Made by a program: the position numbers and the translations under genes
Source of the DNA: SZUA-36 sp963801195
GTDB lineage: Bacteria; Pseudomonadota; Gammaproteobacteria; Xanthomonadales; SZUA-36
Direction: 5' to 3'
DNA: 64,000 nt
Assembly (NCBI GenBank): GCA_963801195.1
Contig: CAWDDX010000007.1
Location: 1,488,001-1,552,000, forward strand
Part shown: positions 45,388 to 54,049 of the stretch, piece by piece
Numbering within the stretch: position 1 is the first letter of the stretch
Layout of the letters: each line of letters opens with the position of its first letter
Notes under the pieces: model-generated
Told to the model about the DNA's origin: nothing
Database searches by the model: none
What the model saw: only the letters and a program-made list of their open reading frames with translations

Positions 45388-46713
45388 ATGAAAGGTTTAC
45401 CGAGTTTTAAACACGGGGTTCATCCGCCGGAAAACAAGGAAATCACTTCGGGGATCCCCTCGAAGCGGTTTCCGTTTCCGAAAGAAGTGATATTGCCGCT
45501 GTCACAACATATTGGTGTTCCGTCGAAAGCCCTGGTCAAACCCGGCGATCACGTGGAACGCGGCGATGTCATCGCGGAAGCGTCCGGTTTTATTTCCTCG
45601 ACCGTGCACGCCACGGCGTCAGGTACGGTGAAATCGATCGTACTCTGGCCGCATCCCAACGGCCAGATGACACCTTCCATCCGTATCGAGGTGGACCAGA
45701 GTTCGTCGCAGATGCGCAGGAACCGCATGGTGCCGCGCTGGCAGGATGTGAAAGATACGGATCTTTCCAAGGAAATCGCCAAGGCGGGTATCGTCGGTCT
45801 TGGCGGCGCCGCTTTTCCTTCCCACGTCAAGCTGTGCCCGCCGAAAGACCAGCCGGTCGAGTTGCTGCTGATCAACGGTTGCGAGTGTGAGCCCTACCTG
45901 ACCTCGGATCACCGCGTAATGCTCGAACAACCTGAAATGGTTTACGAGGGAATCCGCATTGCGCTGAAGGCACTGGGTATTACACGTTGCGTGATCGGCA
46001 TCGAAAACAACAAGCCCGACGCCATTGAAATTATGCGCAAGACGAAGCCCGCCGACCTCGACGCTACGGTGCAACCGCTGACCGTCAAGTACCCGCAGGG
46101 CGCCGAGAAAATGCTGATCAAGGCAGTCATGGGGCGCGAGGTCCCATCCGGCGCATTGCCGAGCGCCATCGGTGCGATGGTCCAGAACGTCGCAACGGCC
46201 GCCAACGTGGCCGCGGTATTCGAAACCGGGCATCCACTGATCGAACGTATCATCACGGTATCGGGCCGTGGCATCCGCCAGCCCGGCAACTGGAAAATTC
46301 CGTTTGGAACAAAACTGCGTGACGTTATCGAACATTGCGGCGGCTTTACCGAAGACGCGGCCGAGATCGTTTTCGGCGGACCGATGATGGGACAGGCACA
46401 GTCCAATCTCGACGTACCGATACTCAAGGCCACGGGCGGTATCCTGGTGCTTTCCCGGGACGAGTGCAAACGGCAGGACATCATGCCATGCATCCGCTGC
46501 GGCAAGTGTCTCGATGCCTGTCCGATCTTCCTGAATCCGCAGTGGATGGGGGAACTCGCAAAGGCGGAACGTTACGAGGCGCTGGTCAGGGATGCGCACC
46601 TGAATGATTGTATGTTGTGCGGTTGCTGTTCGTTTGTCTGTCCGTCCAATATTCCCTTGTCCCAATATTTTGCAATGTCAAAAACACAAATGAGAAGATT
46701 GCCCAAACCATGA
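45388..46713 (+). CDS. rnfC: RnfC, NADH/FMN and Fe-S subunit of Rnf
   Basis: 441 residues. The N-terminus has the biotinyl-like domain (PSKALVKPGDHVERGDVIAE), followed by the NADH-binding Rossmann region GIVGLGGAAFPSHVKL near 132 and the LLLINGCECEPYLTSDHRVML segment, and the SLBB domain with VSGRGIRQPGNWKIPFGT. Two 4Fe-4S motifs end it: CIRCGKCLDACP near 368 and CMLCGCCSFVCP near 410. The long repeat-rich C-terminal tail of E. coli RsxC is absent, as in clostridial RnfC. It is the NAD-reducing subunit on the cytosolic face. Confidence 0.93.
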   Translation: MKGLPSFKHGVHPPENKEITSGIPSKRFPFPKEVILPLSQHIGVPSKALVKPGDHVERGDVIAEASGFISSTVHATASGTVKSIVLWPHPNGQMTPSIRIEVDQSSSQMRRNRMVPRWQDVKDTDLSKEIAKAGIVGLGGAAFPSHVKLCPPKDQPVELLLINGCECEPYLTSDHRVMLEQPEMVYEGIRIALKALGITRCVIGIENNKPDAIEIMRKTKPADLDATVQPLTVKYPQGAEKMLIKAVMGREVPSGALPSAIGAMVQNVATAANVAAVFETGHPLIERIITVSGRGIRQPGNWKIPFGTKLRDVIEHCGGFTEDAAEIVFGGPMMGQAQSNLDVPILKATGGILVLSRDECKRQDIMPCIRCGKCLDACPIFLNPQWMGELAKAERYEALVRDAHLNDCMLCGCCSFVCPSNIPLSQYFAMSKTQMRRLPKP

Positions 46714-46747
46714 TTGAAATGAGCCCTGCCCCGGAAACCGGTGCGAT

Positions 46748-47758
46748 ATGAACACGGAAGTCAAAATAACCGCGTCACCGCACGTTCGATCACCCGATTC
46801 GACAATCAAAATCATGTGGTCCGTGGTGATCAGCCTGGTACCCGTGATTGCCGGTTCAATCTGGTTCTTCGGCCCCAGTGCGATACTGGTCCTGCTTGCC
46901 AGCATGGCCGGCTGCCTGTTGACGGAACGTTTGTTCGGTTCCAGACCCGGCTCCATCGCAGACGGTTCAGCGATGATTACCGGTCTTTTGCTGGGTTTGA
47001 CGCTGCCGCCGGGATTCCCACTCTGGATGGCGTTCCTTGGCGGTATATTCGGCATGGGATTTGGCAAGATCATCTATGGCGGTCTGGGACAGAATATCTT
47101 CAACCCCGCGCTGGTGGGACGCGCCTTTCTGCAAGCGGCCTTCCCGGTCGCGATAACCACCTGGCCGGCGAAGACGGAGCACTGGTGGACGCTACAGGGC
47201 GACAACCTGGCCCTGCCCTTCATGAGCCCGGTGGTCGATGCGGCAACCTCGGCGACACCGCTGGGTAATCTCAAATTCGGTGACAACCCGGTCGTAACAC
47301 CGCTTTACGACCTGTTTATCGGAACAACCGGCGGATCTCTTGGTGAAACCTCCGCGCTTTTCATCATCCTTGGCGGTATCTACCTCGCCTACCGGGGTCA
47401 TCTGAACTGGCATATCCCGGTGAGTGTTCTGCTTTCCACTTTTATCTTTGCCGGTCTCTTTTATGCCATCGGGATATCGCAGTTCCCGCCCGTATTCATG
47501 CTCTTTGCGGGTGGCATGATGCTCGGCGCCTGGTATATGGCGACCGACATGGTGACCTCGCCTTTGAGCAACAAGGGTTGCTGGATTTTCGGTATCGGCA
47601 TCGGTTTCCTGGTGGTGGTCATCCGGGTCTGGGGCGGTCTGCCGGAAGGTGTCATGTATGCGATCCTGCTGATGAATGCCATGGTCCCGTTTATTAACCG
47701 CGCCACGCAGCCCAAGCTTTTCGGCACCGCCGGAAAGAAGAAGGAGGTGCGGAAATGA
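46748..47758 (+). CDS. rnfD: RnfD, flavinylated membrane subunit of Rnf
   Basis: 336 residues with about nine hydrophobic helices. The covalent FMN site is DAATSATPL with the likely acceptor Thr170. GSRPGSIADGSAMITGLLLGLTLPP and GLGQNIFNPALVGRAFL are typical of the NqrB/RnfD family, as are YMATDMVTSPLSNKGCWIFGIGIG and the GGLPEGVMYAILLMNA stretch near the end. The FMN is attached by ApbE, encoded later in the operon. It probably forms part of the ion path. The rnfG start overlaps its end. Confidence 0.93.
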   Translation: MNTEVKITASPHVRSPDSTIKIMWSVVISLVPVIAGSIWFFGPSAILVLLASMAGCLLTERLFGSRPGSIADGSAMITGLLLGLTLPPGFPLWMAFLGGIFGMGFGKIIYGGLGQNIFNPALVGRAFLQAAFPVAITTWPAKTEHWWTLQGDNLALPFMSPVVDAATSATPLGNLKFGDNPVVTPLYDLFIGTTGGSLGETSALFIILGGIYLAYRGHLNWHIPVSVLLSTFIFAGLFYAIGISQFPPVFMLFAGGMMLGAWYMATDMVTSPLSNKGCWIFGIGIGFLVVVIRVWGGLPEGVMYAILLMNAMVPFINRATQPKLFGTAGKKKEVRK

Positions 47759-48495
47759 ACCAGGAAAACAACAACCAGGGCCACATCGACGTGGACATAC
47801 AGGTGGAAAACAGCGAGCCGGCAGACGCACAGAATTCACCGGCGCCAAAAGAGGTATCCACCTTTCGCCTGGTGGCCACGCTGGCCATCGCGGGCGCCCT
47901 GGCCGGTTTGTTGATCGTGCTGGTGAATCTGCATACCAAGCCGATCATCGACAAGTACAAGGCCGAGCAATTGAAATTGGCCGTCTACGAGGTTTTGCCG
48001 GGCGTAGAACGATACGACACGTGGTACCTGGTCGACGGCAAGCTGTCGATGACATTGCCCGCTGGTGCCAAGGAAAGTGATTTCAAACGTTTGTATGTCG
48101 GACATGACAGCAGTGGCCAGATCCATGGCGTCGCCATTTCACGTGGCGAATCGGGTTTCCAGGATGTCATCATGGTGATTTTCGGCATCGACCCTGACAC
48201 CCGCAAACTAACGGGAATGAAGATACTGGACAGCAAGGAAACACCCGGGCTGGGAGACAAGATTTACAAAGACCGGGCTTTCGTCGATCAGTTTTTTGAA
48301 GGCCCGTTAACACCACTTGTCCCTGTAAAAATAGGCGCTGGCAAGGGCCAGCCTGATGAAGTCGATACCATCACCGGTGCGACGATTTCCTCGAAAGCAG
48401 TCATTGGCATCATCAACCACGCGCTCGAGGAATGGCAACCCATATTGGACAAAGGCATCCCGAATTCACCCGCCGATGCAGCACCAGCGGAGTAA
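47755..48495 (+). CDS. rnfG: RnfG, periplasm-facing FMN subunit of Rnf
   Basis: 246 residues. The first 40 are acidic and hydrophilic, an unusual N-terminal extension before the membrane helix (LVATLAIAGALAGLLIVLVN). The flavin domain has GVAISRGESGFQDVIMVIFG, KILDSKETPGLGDK and the FMN attachment motif DTITGATISS, with acceptor Thr210. It passes electrons on the outer face of the membrane. It overlaps rnfD by four bases and is five bases before the GTG of rnfE. Confidence 0.93.
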   Translation: MNQENNNQGHIDVDIQVENSEPADAQNSPAPKEVSTFRLVATLAIAGALAGLLIVLVNLHTKPIIDKYKAEQLKLAVYEVLPGVERYDTWYLVDGKLSMTLPAGAKESDFKRLYVGHDSSGQIHGVAISRGESGFQDVIMVIFGIDPDTRKLTGMKILDSKETPGLGDKIYKDRAFVDQFFEGPLTPLVPVKIGAGKGQPDEVDTITGATISSKAVIGIINHALEEWQPILDKGIPNSPADAAPAE

Positions 48496-48499
48496 GACA

Positions 48500-49138
48500 G
48501 TGAGAAAAACAACACCATCCCAGGATTTCATACGGGGCATCTGGAACGAGAACCCGGTGCTGATACAGATGTTGGGTTTGTGCCCGGCACTGGCCGTGAC
48601 CAACAGCGTGGCAAATGCGCTGGCCATGAGCGCCGCAACGTTTTTCGTGATTTGCTGCTCCAGTGTGCTGGTCTCGACCTGCAAACGTTTCATACCCAGC
48701 GAAGTCCGCATTTCAGCCTATATCCTGGTGATCGCGACCTTCGTGACACTCGCCGATATGCTTTTACAGGCCTATGCGCCAGCACAACACAAGGAACTCG
48801 GTGCGTTCATCGCCCTGATCGTTGTCAACTGCATGATCCTCGGACGCCAGGAGGCCTTTTCGTCCAAGAACACCGTATTCCGGTCCCTGCTCGATGCCAT
48901 GGGTACGGGTGTCGGTTTTACCATCGCGCTGGTGATGATGGGCGGTTTTCGCGAGATTCTCGGTGTCGGTAGTTTTCTCGGGTTTCCGTTATTCAGTTCG
49001 AATTTTGAACCCTGGGTCATCATGGTCCTGCCTGCCGGTGGCTTTCTCACCCTTGGTTTTATCTTGCTGGCAATGGGATACGTGGAAAAACGTAAGAAAG
49101 ACAAAGCAGAGCAGTTGGCGGAGGTTACACAATCATGA
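48500..49138 (+). CDS. rnfE: RnfE, membrane subunit of Rnf
   Basis: 212 residues from the GTG at 48500; CGGAG seven bases upstream decides it, and the longer open frame back to 48356 lies inside rnfG. Six membrane helices. Family signatures: NPVLIQMLGLCPALAVTNSVANALAM near 15, ISAYILVIATFVTLADMLL, GAFIALIVVNCMILGRQEAFS and DAMGTGVGFTIALVMMGGFREILG. The Cys in LGLCPALAV and VNCMILG belong to the NqrD/RnfE family's iron site, shared with RnfA. Confidence 0.93.
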   Translation: MRKTTPSQDFIRGIWNENPVLIQMLGLCPALAVTNSVANALAMSAATFFVICCSSVLVSTCKRFIPSEVRISAYILVIATFVTLADMLLQAYAPAQHKELGAFIALIVVNCMILGRQEAFSSKNTVFRSLLDAMGTGVGFTIALVMMGGFREILGVGSFLGFPLFSSNFEPWVIMVLPAGGFLTLGFILLAMGYVEKRKKDKAEQLAEVTQS

Positions 49139-49710
49139 GTAACCAATCGCTGTTTTCGATCTTTTTTTCCGCCCTGGTGGTCAACAACTTTACGCTGGCC
49201 ATGTTCCTGGGTTTGTGTCCCTTCATGGGGGTTTCCGCGCGGGTCGAGACGGCTTTGCGTATGGGCCTGGCCAATATTTTCGTCCTGGTGCTGACCGCCC
49301 TGAGCGCATGGTTCCTGAATACCTATATCCTGGAAACGGCGCCCTACCTGCGTATCATCTCCTTCATTATCGTGATCGCATCCCTGGTGCAAATCGTCGA
49401 GATGGCGATCAAGAAACTGTCGCCCGCCCTGTTCCGGCAGCTGGGTATTTACCTGCCGCTGATAACCACTAACTGCGCCATTTTGGGTTTGGCAATATTC
49501 CAGACCAACCGCGGTTACGGGTTTCTGCAGGGCCTGACCTTCGCCATCGGTGCAGGTCTTGGCCTGACGCTGGCATTGGTGTTGATGGCGTCCATCCGAG
49601 AAACCGTCGAATTTTCAGATGTGCCGGATATCGCCAAGGGCACCGGTCTCGTGCTGATTATTGCGGGTACCCTGTCGATGGCGTTCATGGGCTTCGCGGG
49701 TTTATTATAA
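49135..49710 (+). CDS. rnfA: RnfA, membrane subunit of Rnf
   Basis: 191 residues with six membrane helices, the inverted-topology partner of RnfE. Signatures: NNFTLAMFLGLCPFMGVS near 22, ETALRMGLANIFVLVLTA, LGIYLPLITTNCAILGLAIF near 100 and LALVLMASIRETVEFSDVP. The two Cys in LGLCPF and TNCAIL form, with those of RnfE, the intramembrane 2Fe-2S site known from NqrD/NqrE. It overlaps rnfE by four bases. Confidence 0.94.
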   Translation: MSNQSLFSIFFSALVVNNFTLAMFLGLCPFMGVSARVETALRMGLANIFVLVLTALSAWFLNTYILETAPYLRIISFIIVIASLVQIVEMAIKKLSPALFRQLGIYLPLITTNCAILGLAIFQTNRGYGFLQGLTFAIGAGLGLTLALVLMASIRETVEFSDVPDIAKGTGLVLIIAGTLSMAFMGFAGLL

Positions 49711-49714
49711 GAAC

Positions 49715-49879
49715 ATGCAAGGCTATATCGCGCCACTGCTGTTACTGATCGTGCTGTTCATCGGCTTTGGCCTGAGCCATCGCCGCGGCGAAGGCCCAGC
49801 GAGTTGTGCCGGTTGTACCGGCGAGGATTGTTCGGGTAAATCCGAATGCTCAAACGAAGGTAAATCCCGTCATCATTAA
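49715..49879 (+). CDS. Small Cys-rich membrane protein, NqrM (DUF539)-like, putative Rnf maturation factor
   Basis: 54 residues. One N-terminal membrane helix (IAPLLLLIVLFIGFGL), then a basic stretch and ASCAGCTGEDCSGKSEC, four Cys in 15 residues, ending His-rich. Its size, topology and Cys count resemble NqrM, the factor that delivers iron to the NqrD/NqrE Cys site; FeoB-associated Cys-rich proteins look similar and are the main alternative. The start is four bases after the rnfA stop and it lies before apbE, the other maturation gene. By analogy it may load the RnfA/RnfE iron site; this is an inference. Confidence 0.65.
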   Translation: MQGYIAPLLLLIVLFIGFGLSHRRGEGPASCAGCTGEDCSGKSECSNEGKSRHH

Positions 49880-50990
49880 GTCCGCTCCTCCGAATAAATC
49901 GGGCCAGATTAAATCGGGCCAGAATAATTGGGGTCAGAGCAAAAACCCGGTATTTTTTACGCTCGCCCCAGCTTTCCTCGCGTGCCTGATGCTGCTCGCC
50001 GCCTGCGAGCGTGACGGGGAGCAAAGCGCCGAGTTGTTCGTGTTCGGCACCATCGTCGAGATCAAGCTGTGGGGCGTTTCCACGCAGGAAGCCAGCCACG
50101 CATTTGCCGAAATACAACAGATGTTCCAGGCCATGCACCGTGACTGGCACGCGTGGGAGCCGGGCCGCCTGACGGACATCAACCGGGCCTTTGCCGAAGG
50201 CCGGTCTGCTACCGCCGACGCCGATATCATCGAGATGATCCGCCGCTCACAGACGTTGGAAACGGCCACGGGCGGGCGATTCAACCCCGCAATTGGCGCG
50301 CTGATCGAACTGTGGGGTTTCCATACCTCCGATTACCCGATCGAAGGTCCGCCACCGACGCAGGCTCAAATCGACGCAATCCTCGACCGTCACCCCTCCA
50401 GTCATGACATCCATATCGTCGGCATGCAGGTCAGCACCGACAACCCCGCCGTACAACTGGACTTTGGCGGTATCGCCAAGGGCTATGCGGTCGATCTGAC
50501 CATCGCACGGCTACGCGCCATGGGTATCGAAAACGCCATCGTGAATGCCGGCGGCGACCTGAGGGCCATGGGCACCCACGGCGAGAGGCCCTGGCGCGTG
50601 GCGGTAAGAAAACCCGGCGGTGGCGATGTCGGCTCCGTACAGGTCCACGGTGACGAGGCAATCTTTACCTCCGGCAATTATGAGCGTTTTCGCCAGGATC
50701 AGCTCAAACGATATCCGCATATCCTCGACCCCGCGACCGGTTGGCCGGCAAAGGACATTGCCTCGGCCACCGTCATCACGGATGAAGGCATACTGGCGGA
50801 CGCGGTCGCCACGGCACTGGTGGTCGCCGGCCTGGATGGATGGACGGACGTCGCGCGCGCACTCGACCTGCGTGAGGTCGCCGTCGTCGATGAAAACGGC
50901 ACTGTCTACCTGACACCGGCCATGGACAAGCGGCTGCAGTTCAGCGGTGATGCAAAGCGGGTAATCGTCAATATCGGTGCGAATAACTGA
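49806..50990 (+). CDS. apbE: FAD:protein FMN transferase ApbE (lipoprotein)
   Basis: The open frame is 394 codons from a GTG at 49806, but the true start is unclear: the lipoprotein signal FFTLAPAFLACLMLLAAC begins only at about residue 50, and the segment before it (49885-49945) is made of repeated GGGCCAGATTAAATC units and a GGGGTCAGAG repeat end, which may have replaced the original start. The mature enzyme has the ApbE features: ELFVFGTIVEIKLWG, TGGRFNPAIGALIELWGF, VQLDFGGIAKGYAVD, NAGGDLRAMG and the metal site region DEGILADAVATALVVAG. It transfers FMN to Thr in RnfD and RnfG in the periplasm. Confidence 0.9.
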   Translation: MPVVPARIVRVNPNAQTKVNPVIIKSAPPNKSGQIKSGQNNWGQSKNPVFFTLAPAFLACLMLLAACERDGEQSAELFVFGTIVEIKLWGVSTQEASHAFAEIQQMFQAMHRDWHAWEPGRLTDINRAFAEGRSATADADIIEMIRRSQTLETATGGRFNPAIGALIELWGFHTSDYPIEGPPPTQAQIDAILDRHPSSHDIHIVGMQVSTDNPAVQLDFGGIAKGYAVDLTIARLRAMGIENAIVNAGGDLRAMGTHGERPWRVAVRKPGGGDVGSVQVHGDEAIFTSGNYERFRQDQLKRYPHILDPATGWPAKDIASATVITDEGILADAVATALVVAGLDGWTDVARALDLREVAVVDENGTVYLTPAMDKRLQFSGDAKRVIVNIGANN

Positions 50991-51030
50991 TTAAAGACGC
51001 CAACAATTGACGAGGTCAGGAGCTCTCTTG

Positions 51031-52146
51031 ATGAACAAATTTTTCGGACTGCTATCGGCGATGTTTCTGCTGACCGCATCAGCTGTTGCCGGTGATAAGC
51101 CGCGCGCCCGTGATCTCGAAATCGCACCGGGTATCCTGGCACCGGGGCAATTGAATGCAATCACCGACGTGAAAGGTGTCAAGGTCGGCCAGGTTACGCT
51201 CCGCGAGGGCACGCGCCTGAACACAGGTGTGACGGTGATCATCCCTGCCGCCGGCAACCTGCGCCGGGAACCGGTTCCCGCAGCCATTTACGTGGCCAAC
51301 GGTTACGGCAAACTCGCGGGGCTCAGCCAGGTGCAGGAGCTCGGTGAAATCGAAACCCCGATCGCCCTGACCAACACCCTGAACGTCGCCGAGGGTATCG
51401 CCGCTGTGGTGGAGTGGACGCTTGCACAACCGGGTAATGAGGACATCGGTTCGGTGAACGCCGTGGTCGGTGAAACCAACGACGGTTTTTTGAACGATAT
51501 CCGGGCGCGTGCACTGGGCAAGGAACATTTCATCGAAGCCATCAACAAGGCTGCAGGTGGTCCCGTTCAGGAGGGTGTGGTGGGCGCGGGTGCGGGCACG
51601 GTCGCATTTGGCTTTAAGGGCGGTATCGGCACCAGCAGCCGGCTCCTGCCGGACAAACTCGGCGGATACATCGTGGGCGTGCTGATCCAAAGCAACTTTG
51701 GCGGGGTGCTGGCAATCAACGGTGTGCAGGTGGGTAAGGCATTGGAGCAGTATTACCTCAGGGACGAACTCCGCGATGACACCAGTGCCGACGGATCGAT
51801 CATGATCATCGTCGCCACCGATGCGCCGCTCAGCGAGCGTAACCTGGAAAGACTGGCCAAACGCGCCATCGCGGGTCTGGCGCGCACGGGTGCGAGCATG
51901 AGCAATGGCTCCGGCGACTACGTTATCGCGTTTTCCAACGCCCAAAGCGTCAGGCGCAAGGAAGGCGTCAAGGTCAGGACCATCACCGATCTGAGCAACA
52001 ATGAAATATCACCCTTGTTCCAGGCCGTCGCGGAAGCTACCGAAGAGGCGATCTACAACTCGTTGCTACAGGCCGAAGATGTCAGCGGCTACAAGGGAAC
52101 GGTAAAGGCCCTGCCCATTGATGCGTTGAAACCCCTGTTCAAATGA
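51031..52146 (+). CDS. P1 family (S58, DmpA-like) aminopeptidase, secreted
   Basis: 371 residues from the ATG at 51031; the frame is open from 51007. Signal peptide NKFFGLLSAMFLLTASAVAG. The S58 fold signatures are present: AITDVKGVKVGQVTL, RLNTGVTVIIP, IETPIALTNTLNVAEG, VGETNDGFLNDI, GAGTVAFGFKGGIGTSSR and the VGVLIQSNFGG self-cleavage region, with TGASMSNGSGDYVIAFS near 300. Members cut themselves into alpha and beta chains and remove N-terminal residues (L- or D-amino acids, beta-peptides). The start is 41 bases after apbE on the same strand but is unrelated to Rnf. Confidence 0.9.
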   Translation: MNKFFGLLSAMFLLTASAVAGDKPRARDLEIAPGILAPGQLNAITDVKGVKVGQVTLREGTRLNTGVTVIIPAAGNLRREPVPAAIYVANGYGKLAGLSQVQELGEIETPIALTNTLNVAEGIAAVVEWTLAQPGNEDIGSVNAVVGETNDGFLNDIRARALGKEHFIEAINKAAGGPVQEGVVGAGAGTVAFGFKGGIGTSSRLLPDKLGGYIVGVLIQSNFGGVLAINGVQVGKALEQYYLRDELRDDTSADGSIMIIVATDAPLSERNLERLAKRAIAGLARTGASMSNGSGDYVIAFSNAQSVRRKEGVKVRTITDLSNNEISPLFQAVAEATEEAIYNSLLQAEDVSGYKGTVKALPIDALKPLFK

Positions 52147-52198
52147 CGGCAGCCAAAAGGGCTCAGGTTCAATTTCCCCCAGTTGTCCAACTCGCGGG

Positions 52199-53452
52199 TC
52201 AGCCGACCAGCCAGGCTGCGACAGCCCCCGCAAAGGCCAGTGCGGCGGTGATCGGGATCATTGTCCGGCGCATGGACGGCGCGCCAAGCCAGATCGCCAT
52301 ACCGCATTTGACCATGGTGTTGGATATTACCGCGATGACAACGGTCCGGGCGGCTGCCCCGGTGCTGGCCGGGTCCTGTTGGGCCAGGTTGGCCATCGAA
52401 AGCGCAATGGCGTCAACATCGGTCAGGCCGGCAAGTGCGCCCGCCACGTACAAACCACTGTCTCCAAACCAGGCCTGGGCTGCACTGGCGATGAAAATAA
52501 CCACGGCAAACAGCCCGCCGAACTTGATTGCACCACCGAGTTCAAAAGGATTGTGCCCCGACTCGACCTCCGCTGTCGCTGTACTGCGGCCTCTGCGCCA
52601 CAGCAGCAAGCAAATAGCGAGACTGACCACACCCATCAGCAGCATGCCAAGCGCCAGGTTCATGGCCAGGGAAAAATTGACGACCCCAACCTCCACCACG
52701 ACGCGGAAATACATCACCGTCCACGCCAACAGGATGGCCAGCGCCAGGACCGGTGCCAGCTCAGGTTCACTGCGGCTGCGTTGGGAGAACCCAAGGGTGA
52801 CTGCAGTGCTCGAGACGAGACCGCCCAAAAGCCCGGTTATACCGAAGCCGTGTTCCCGGCCGAGCACCTTGACGAGGATGTAACCGATGAAATTGAGCGC
52901 CGCGATCAGTACCACCATTAACCAGGTCTTGTAAGGGTTGATGACTTCCAGTCCCTCGGGACCGAAATTGGTATTGGGTACCAGCGGCAATACGATCAGG
53001 GTGATAATGGCAAACTTGAGCGTCGCTTCGACATCCGATGGTTCGATGCGTCTGGCGAGGTTGTGCAGCCAGCCCTTTAGAGCCAGTAACAGCATCGCGA
53101 TAACGGTGACGGCACCCGCAATACCAACCTGGCCCCAGGCGCAGATACAACCTATAAGGAAAGTGATCAATAGGGAGACTTCGGTGGTGGCGCCGATCTC
53201 TCCGCTCCGGGCGGTTGCGTTATAAGCCGTTATCACCAGCGCCAGGACCGCCAGGAAGACCAGTCCGACAAGCCAGGGAAGCCCCGAGAGTTCACTCGCG
53301 TAGACGGAAAGCGCAGCCAGCAACGCAACCAGTGAAAACGTCCTGACCCCCGCAAACGTTTCCTTGTCCGCGCGGGTGCGCTCCCGTTCCAGGCCGATGA
53401 GTACGCCGAGCCCGAGGGCGGCGCCGAATTCCCAGGCTGTATTGAGTTCCAT
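52199..53452 (-). CDS. MgtC/SapB-DUF4010 family membrane protein
   Basis: 417 residues from the ATG at 53452. Twelve or so hydrophobic helices. The N-terminal third is the MgtC/SapB domain: GAALGLGVLIGLERER near 10, FAGVRTFSLVALLAAL and GEIGATTEVSLLITFLIG. The C-terminal part is DUF4010, with EHGFGITGLLGGLVSSTAVT, VAGALAGLTDVDAIALSMA and ISNTMVKCGMAI. Function unknown; roles in ion homeostasis have been proposed for MgtC. It converges with the S58 peptidase; the short gap (52147-52198) carries a CTCAGGTTCAATTTCCCC repeat end. Upstream lie the repeats flanking hox. Confidence 0.88.
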   Translation of the reverse strand: MELNTAWEFGAALGLGVLIGLERERTRADKETFAGVRTFSLVALLAALSVYASELSGLPWLVGLVFLAVLALVITAYNATARSGEIGATTEVSLLITFLIGCICAWGQVGIAGAVTVIAMLLLALKGWLHNLARRIEPSDVEATLKFAIITLIVLPLVPNTNFGPEGLEVINPYKTWLMVVLIAALNFIGYILVKVLGREHGFGITGLLGGLVSSTAVTLGFSQRSRSEPELAPVLALAILLAWTVMYFRVVVEVGVVNFSLAMNLALGMLLMGVVSLAICLLLWRRGRSTATAEVESGHNPFELGGAIKFGGLFAVVIFIASAAQAWFGDSGLYVAGALAGLTDVDAIALSMANLAQQDPASTGAAARTVVIAVISNTMVKCGMAIWLGAPSMRRTMIPITAALAFAGAVAAWLVG

Positions 53453-53536
53453 CAACTGTCAAACCTCCGCTTTGAACGCGCCGCGTGTGGCCGGATTAAT
53501 TGTAGCTGAATGATATGGGGGAAAGGTATGGAAAAA

Positions 53537-53609
53537 GGGTCAGGTTCAATTTCCCGCATCAATACCAAGGAAGGTGAAAGTACCGGTTGCGAGAAAATGA
53601 ACCTGACCC
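53537..53609. repeat. GGTCAGGTTCA-type inverted repeat
   Basis: GGGTCAGGTTCAATTT at 53537 and AAATGAACCTGACCC ending at 53609 are inverse complements at the ends of a 73-bp unit. Related ends occur at 34672, 49930, 52148, 59206 and 60727. Possibly imprints of a REP-associated (IS200-like) transposase; no such transposase gene is in the window. Confidence 0.7.
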
Positions 53610-53611
53610 AT

Positions 53612-53678
53612 TGCTGTCCCAGTTAAAATCATTGGAAGGAGCCGGGACGGGTAGCCACTACCAGGACACGCTGTAAAT
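53612..53678. repeat. Left flanking repeat 1 of the hox operon
   Basis: GCTGTCCCA, TTAAAATCA, GGAAGGAGCCGGGACGGGTA, GCCACTACCAGGACACG and GTAAATC follow one another; the same order returns in inverted orientation at 59591-59661 with few mismatches. An AAACAAGGCACTGC stretch just after it (53688-53700) is related to the hairpin arm at 59438. Confidence 0.75.
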
Positions 53679-53743
53679 CTGTGCTGAAACAAGGCACTGC
53701 TCCACTTTGGAGGTGCTTATGGTGTAGTCCGGAGTGTGCTGTT

Positions 53744-53770
53744 GGAGGTCCCGGCCTGCGCCGGGATGAC
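53744..53770. repeat. MITE/REP-like element, copy D (right arm only)
   Basis: GGAGGTCCCGGCCTGCGCCG plus GGATGAC, identical to the right arms of copies A and C, inserted between the two hox-flanking repeats. Confidence 0.75.
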
Positions 53771-53796
53771 GGTGCTTATATTTATCCTGAAGTTGT

Positions 53797-53892
53797 GAAG
53801 TCCGGACGAAGCAAAAGTCGCGCAATTTCGCGATTTAGCAGTGCCTCGGCACTTGGGGTGTGGAATAAGTGGGACAGCAGTGAACCTGATCC
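53797..53892. repeat. Left flanking repeat 2 of the hox operon
   Basis: GAAGTCCGGACGAA, GTCGCGCAATTTCGCGATT, GGCACTTGG, GTGGAATAAGTGGGACAGCA and GTGAACCTGATCC occur in order. The inverse copy is at 59240-59332 with gaps and substitutions. The GAACCTGATCC end faces the hox genes in both copies. Confidence 0.72.
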
Positions 53893-54049
53893 CTATTCCG
53901 CGGCGGCGTTGAAAAACGACGGAGTTTTCAGGCCAAAAAACCGTCAAATCAAGTGACCCAGATCAGTGAATTTTCAGTTGATTGATGTTCTACTTGGACC
54001 CTGGTGTATTCATTCGAGTCCTGTTAAATACAGCAGAAGGAATGCCGAG

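Noticed and set aside
46748..49710. Na+-NQR instead of Rnf
   Set aside because: RnfB with its Cys-rich domain and RnfC with two ferredoxin motifs are present, and NqrF is absent, so it is Rnf.
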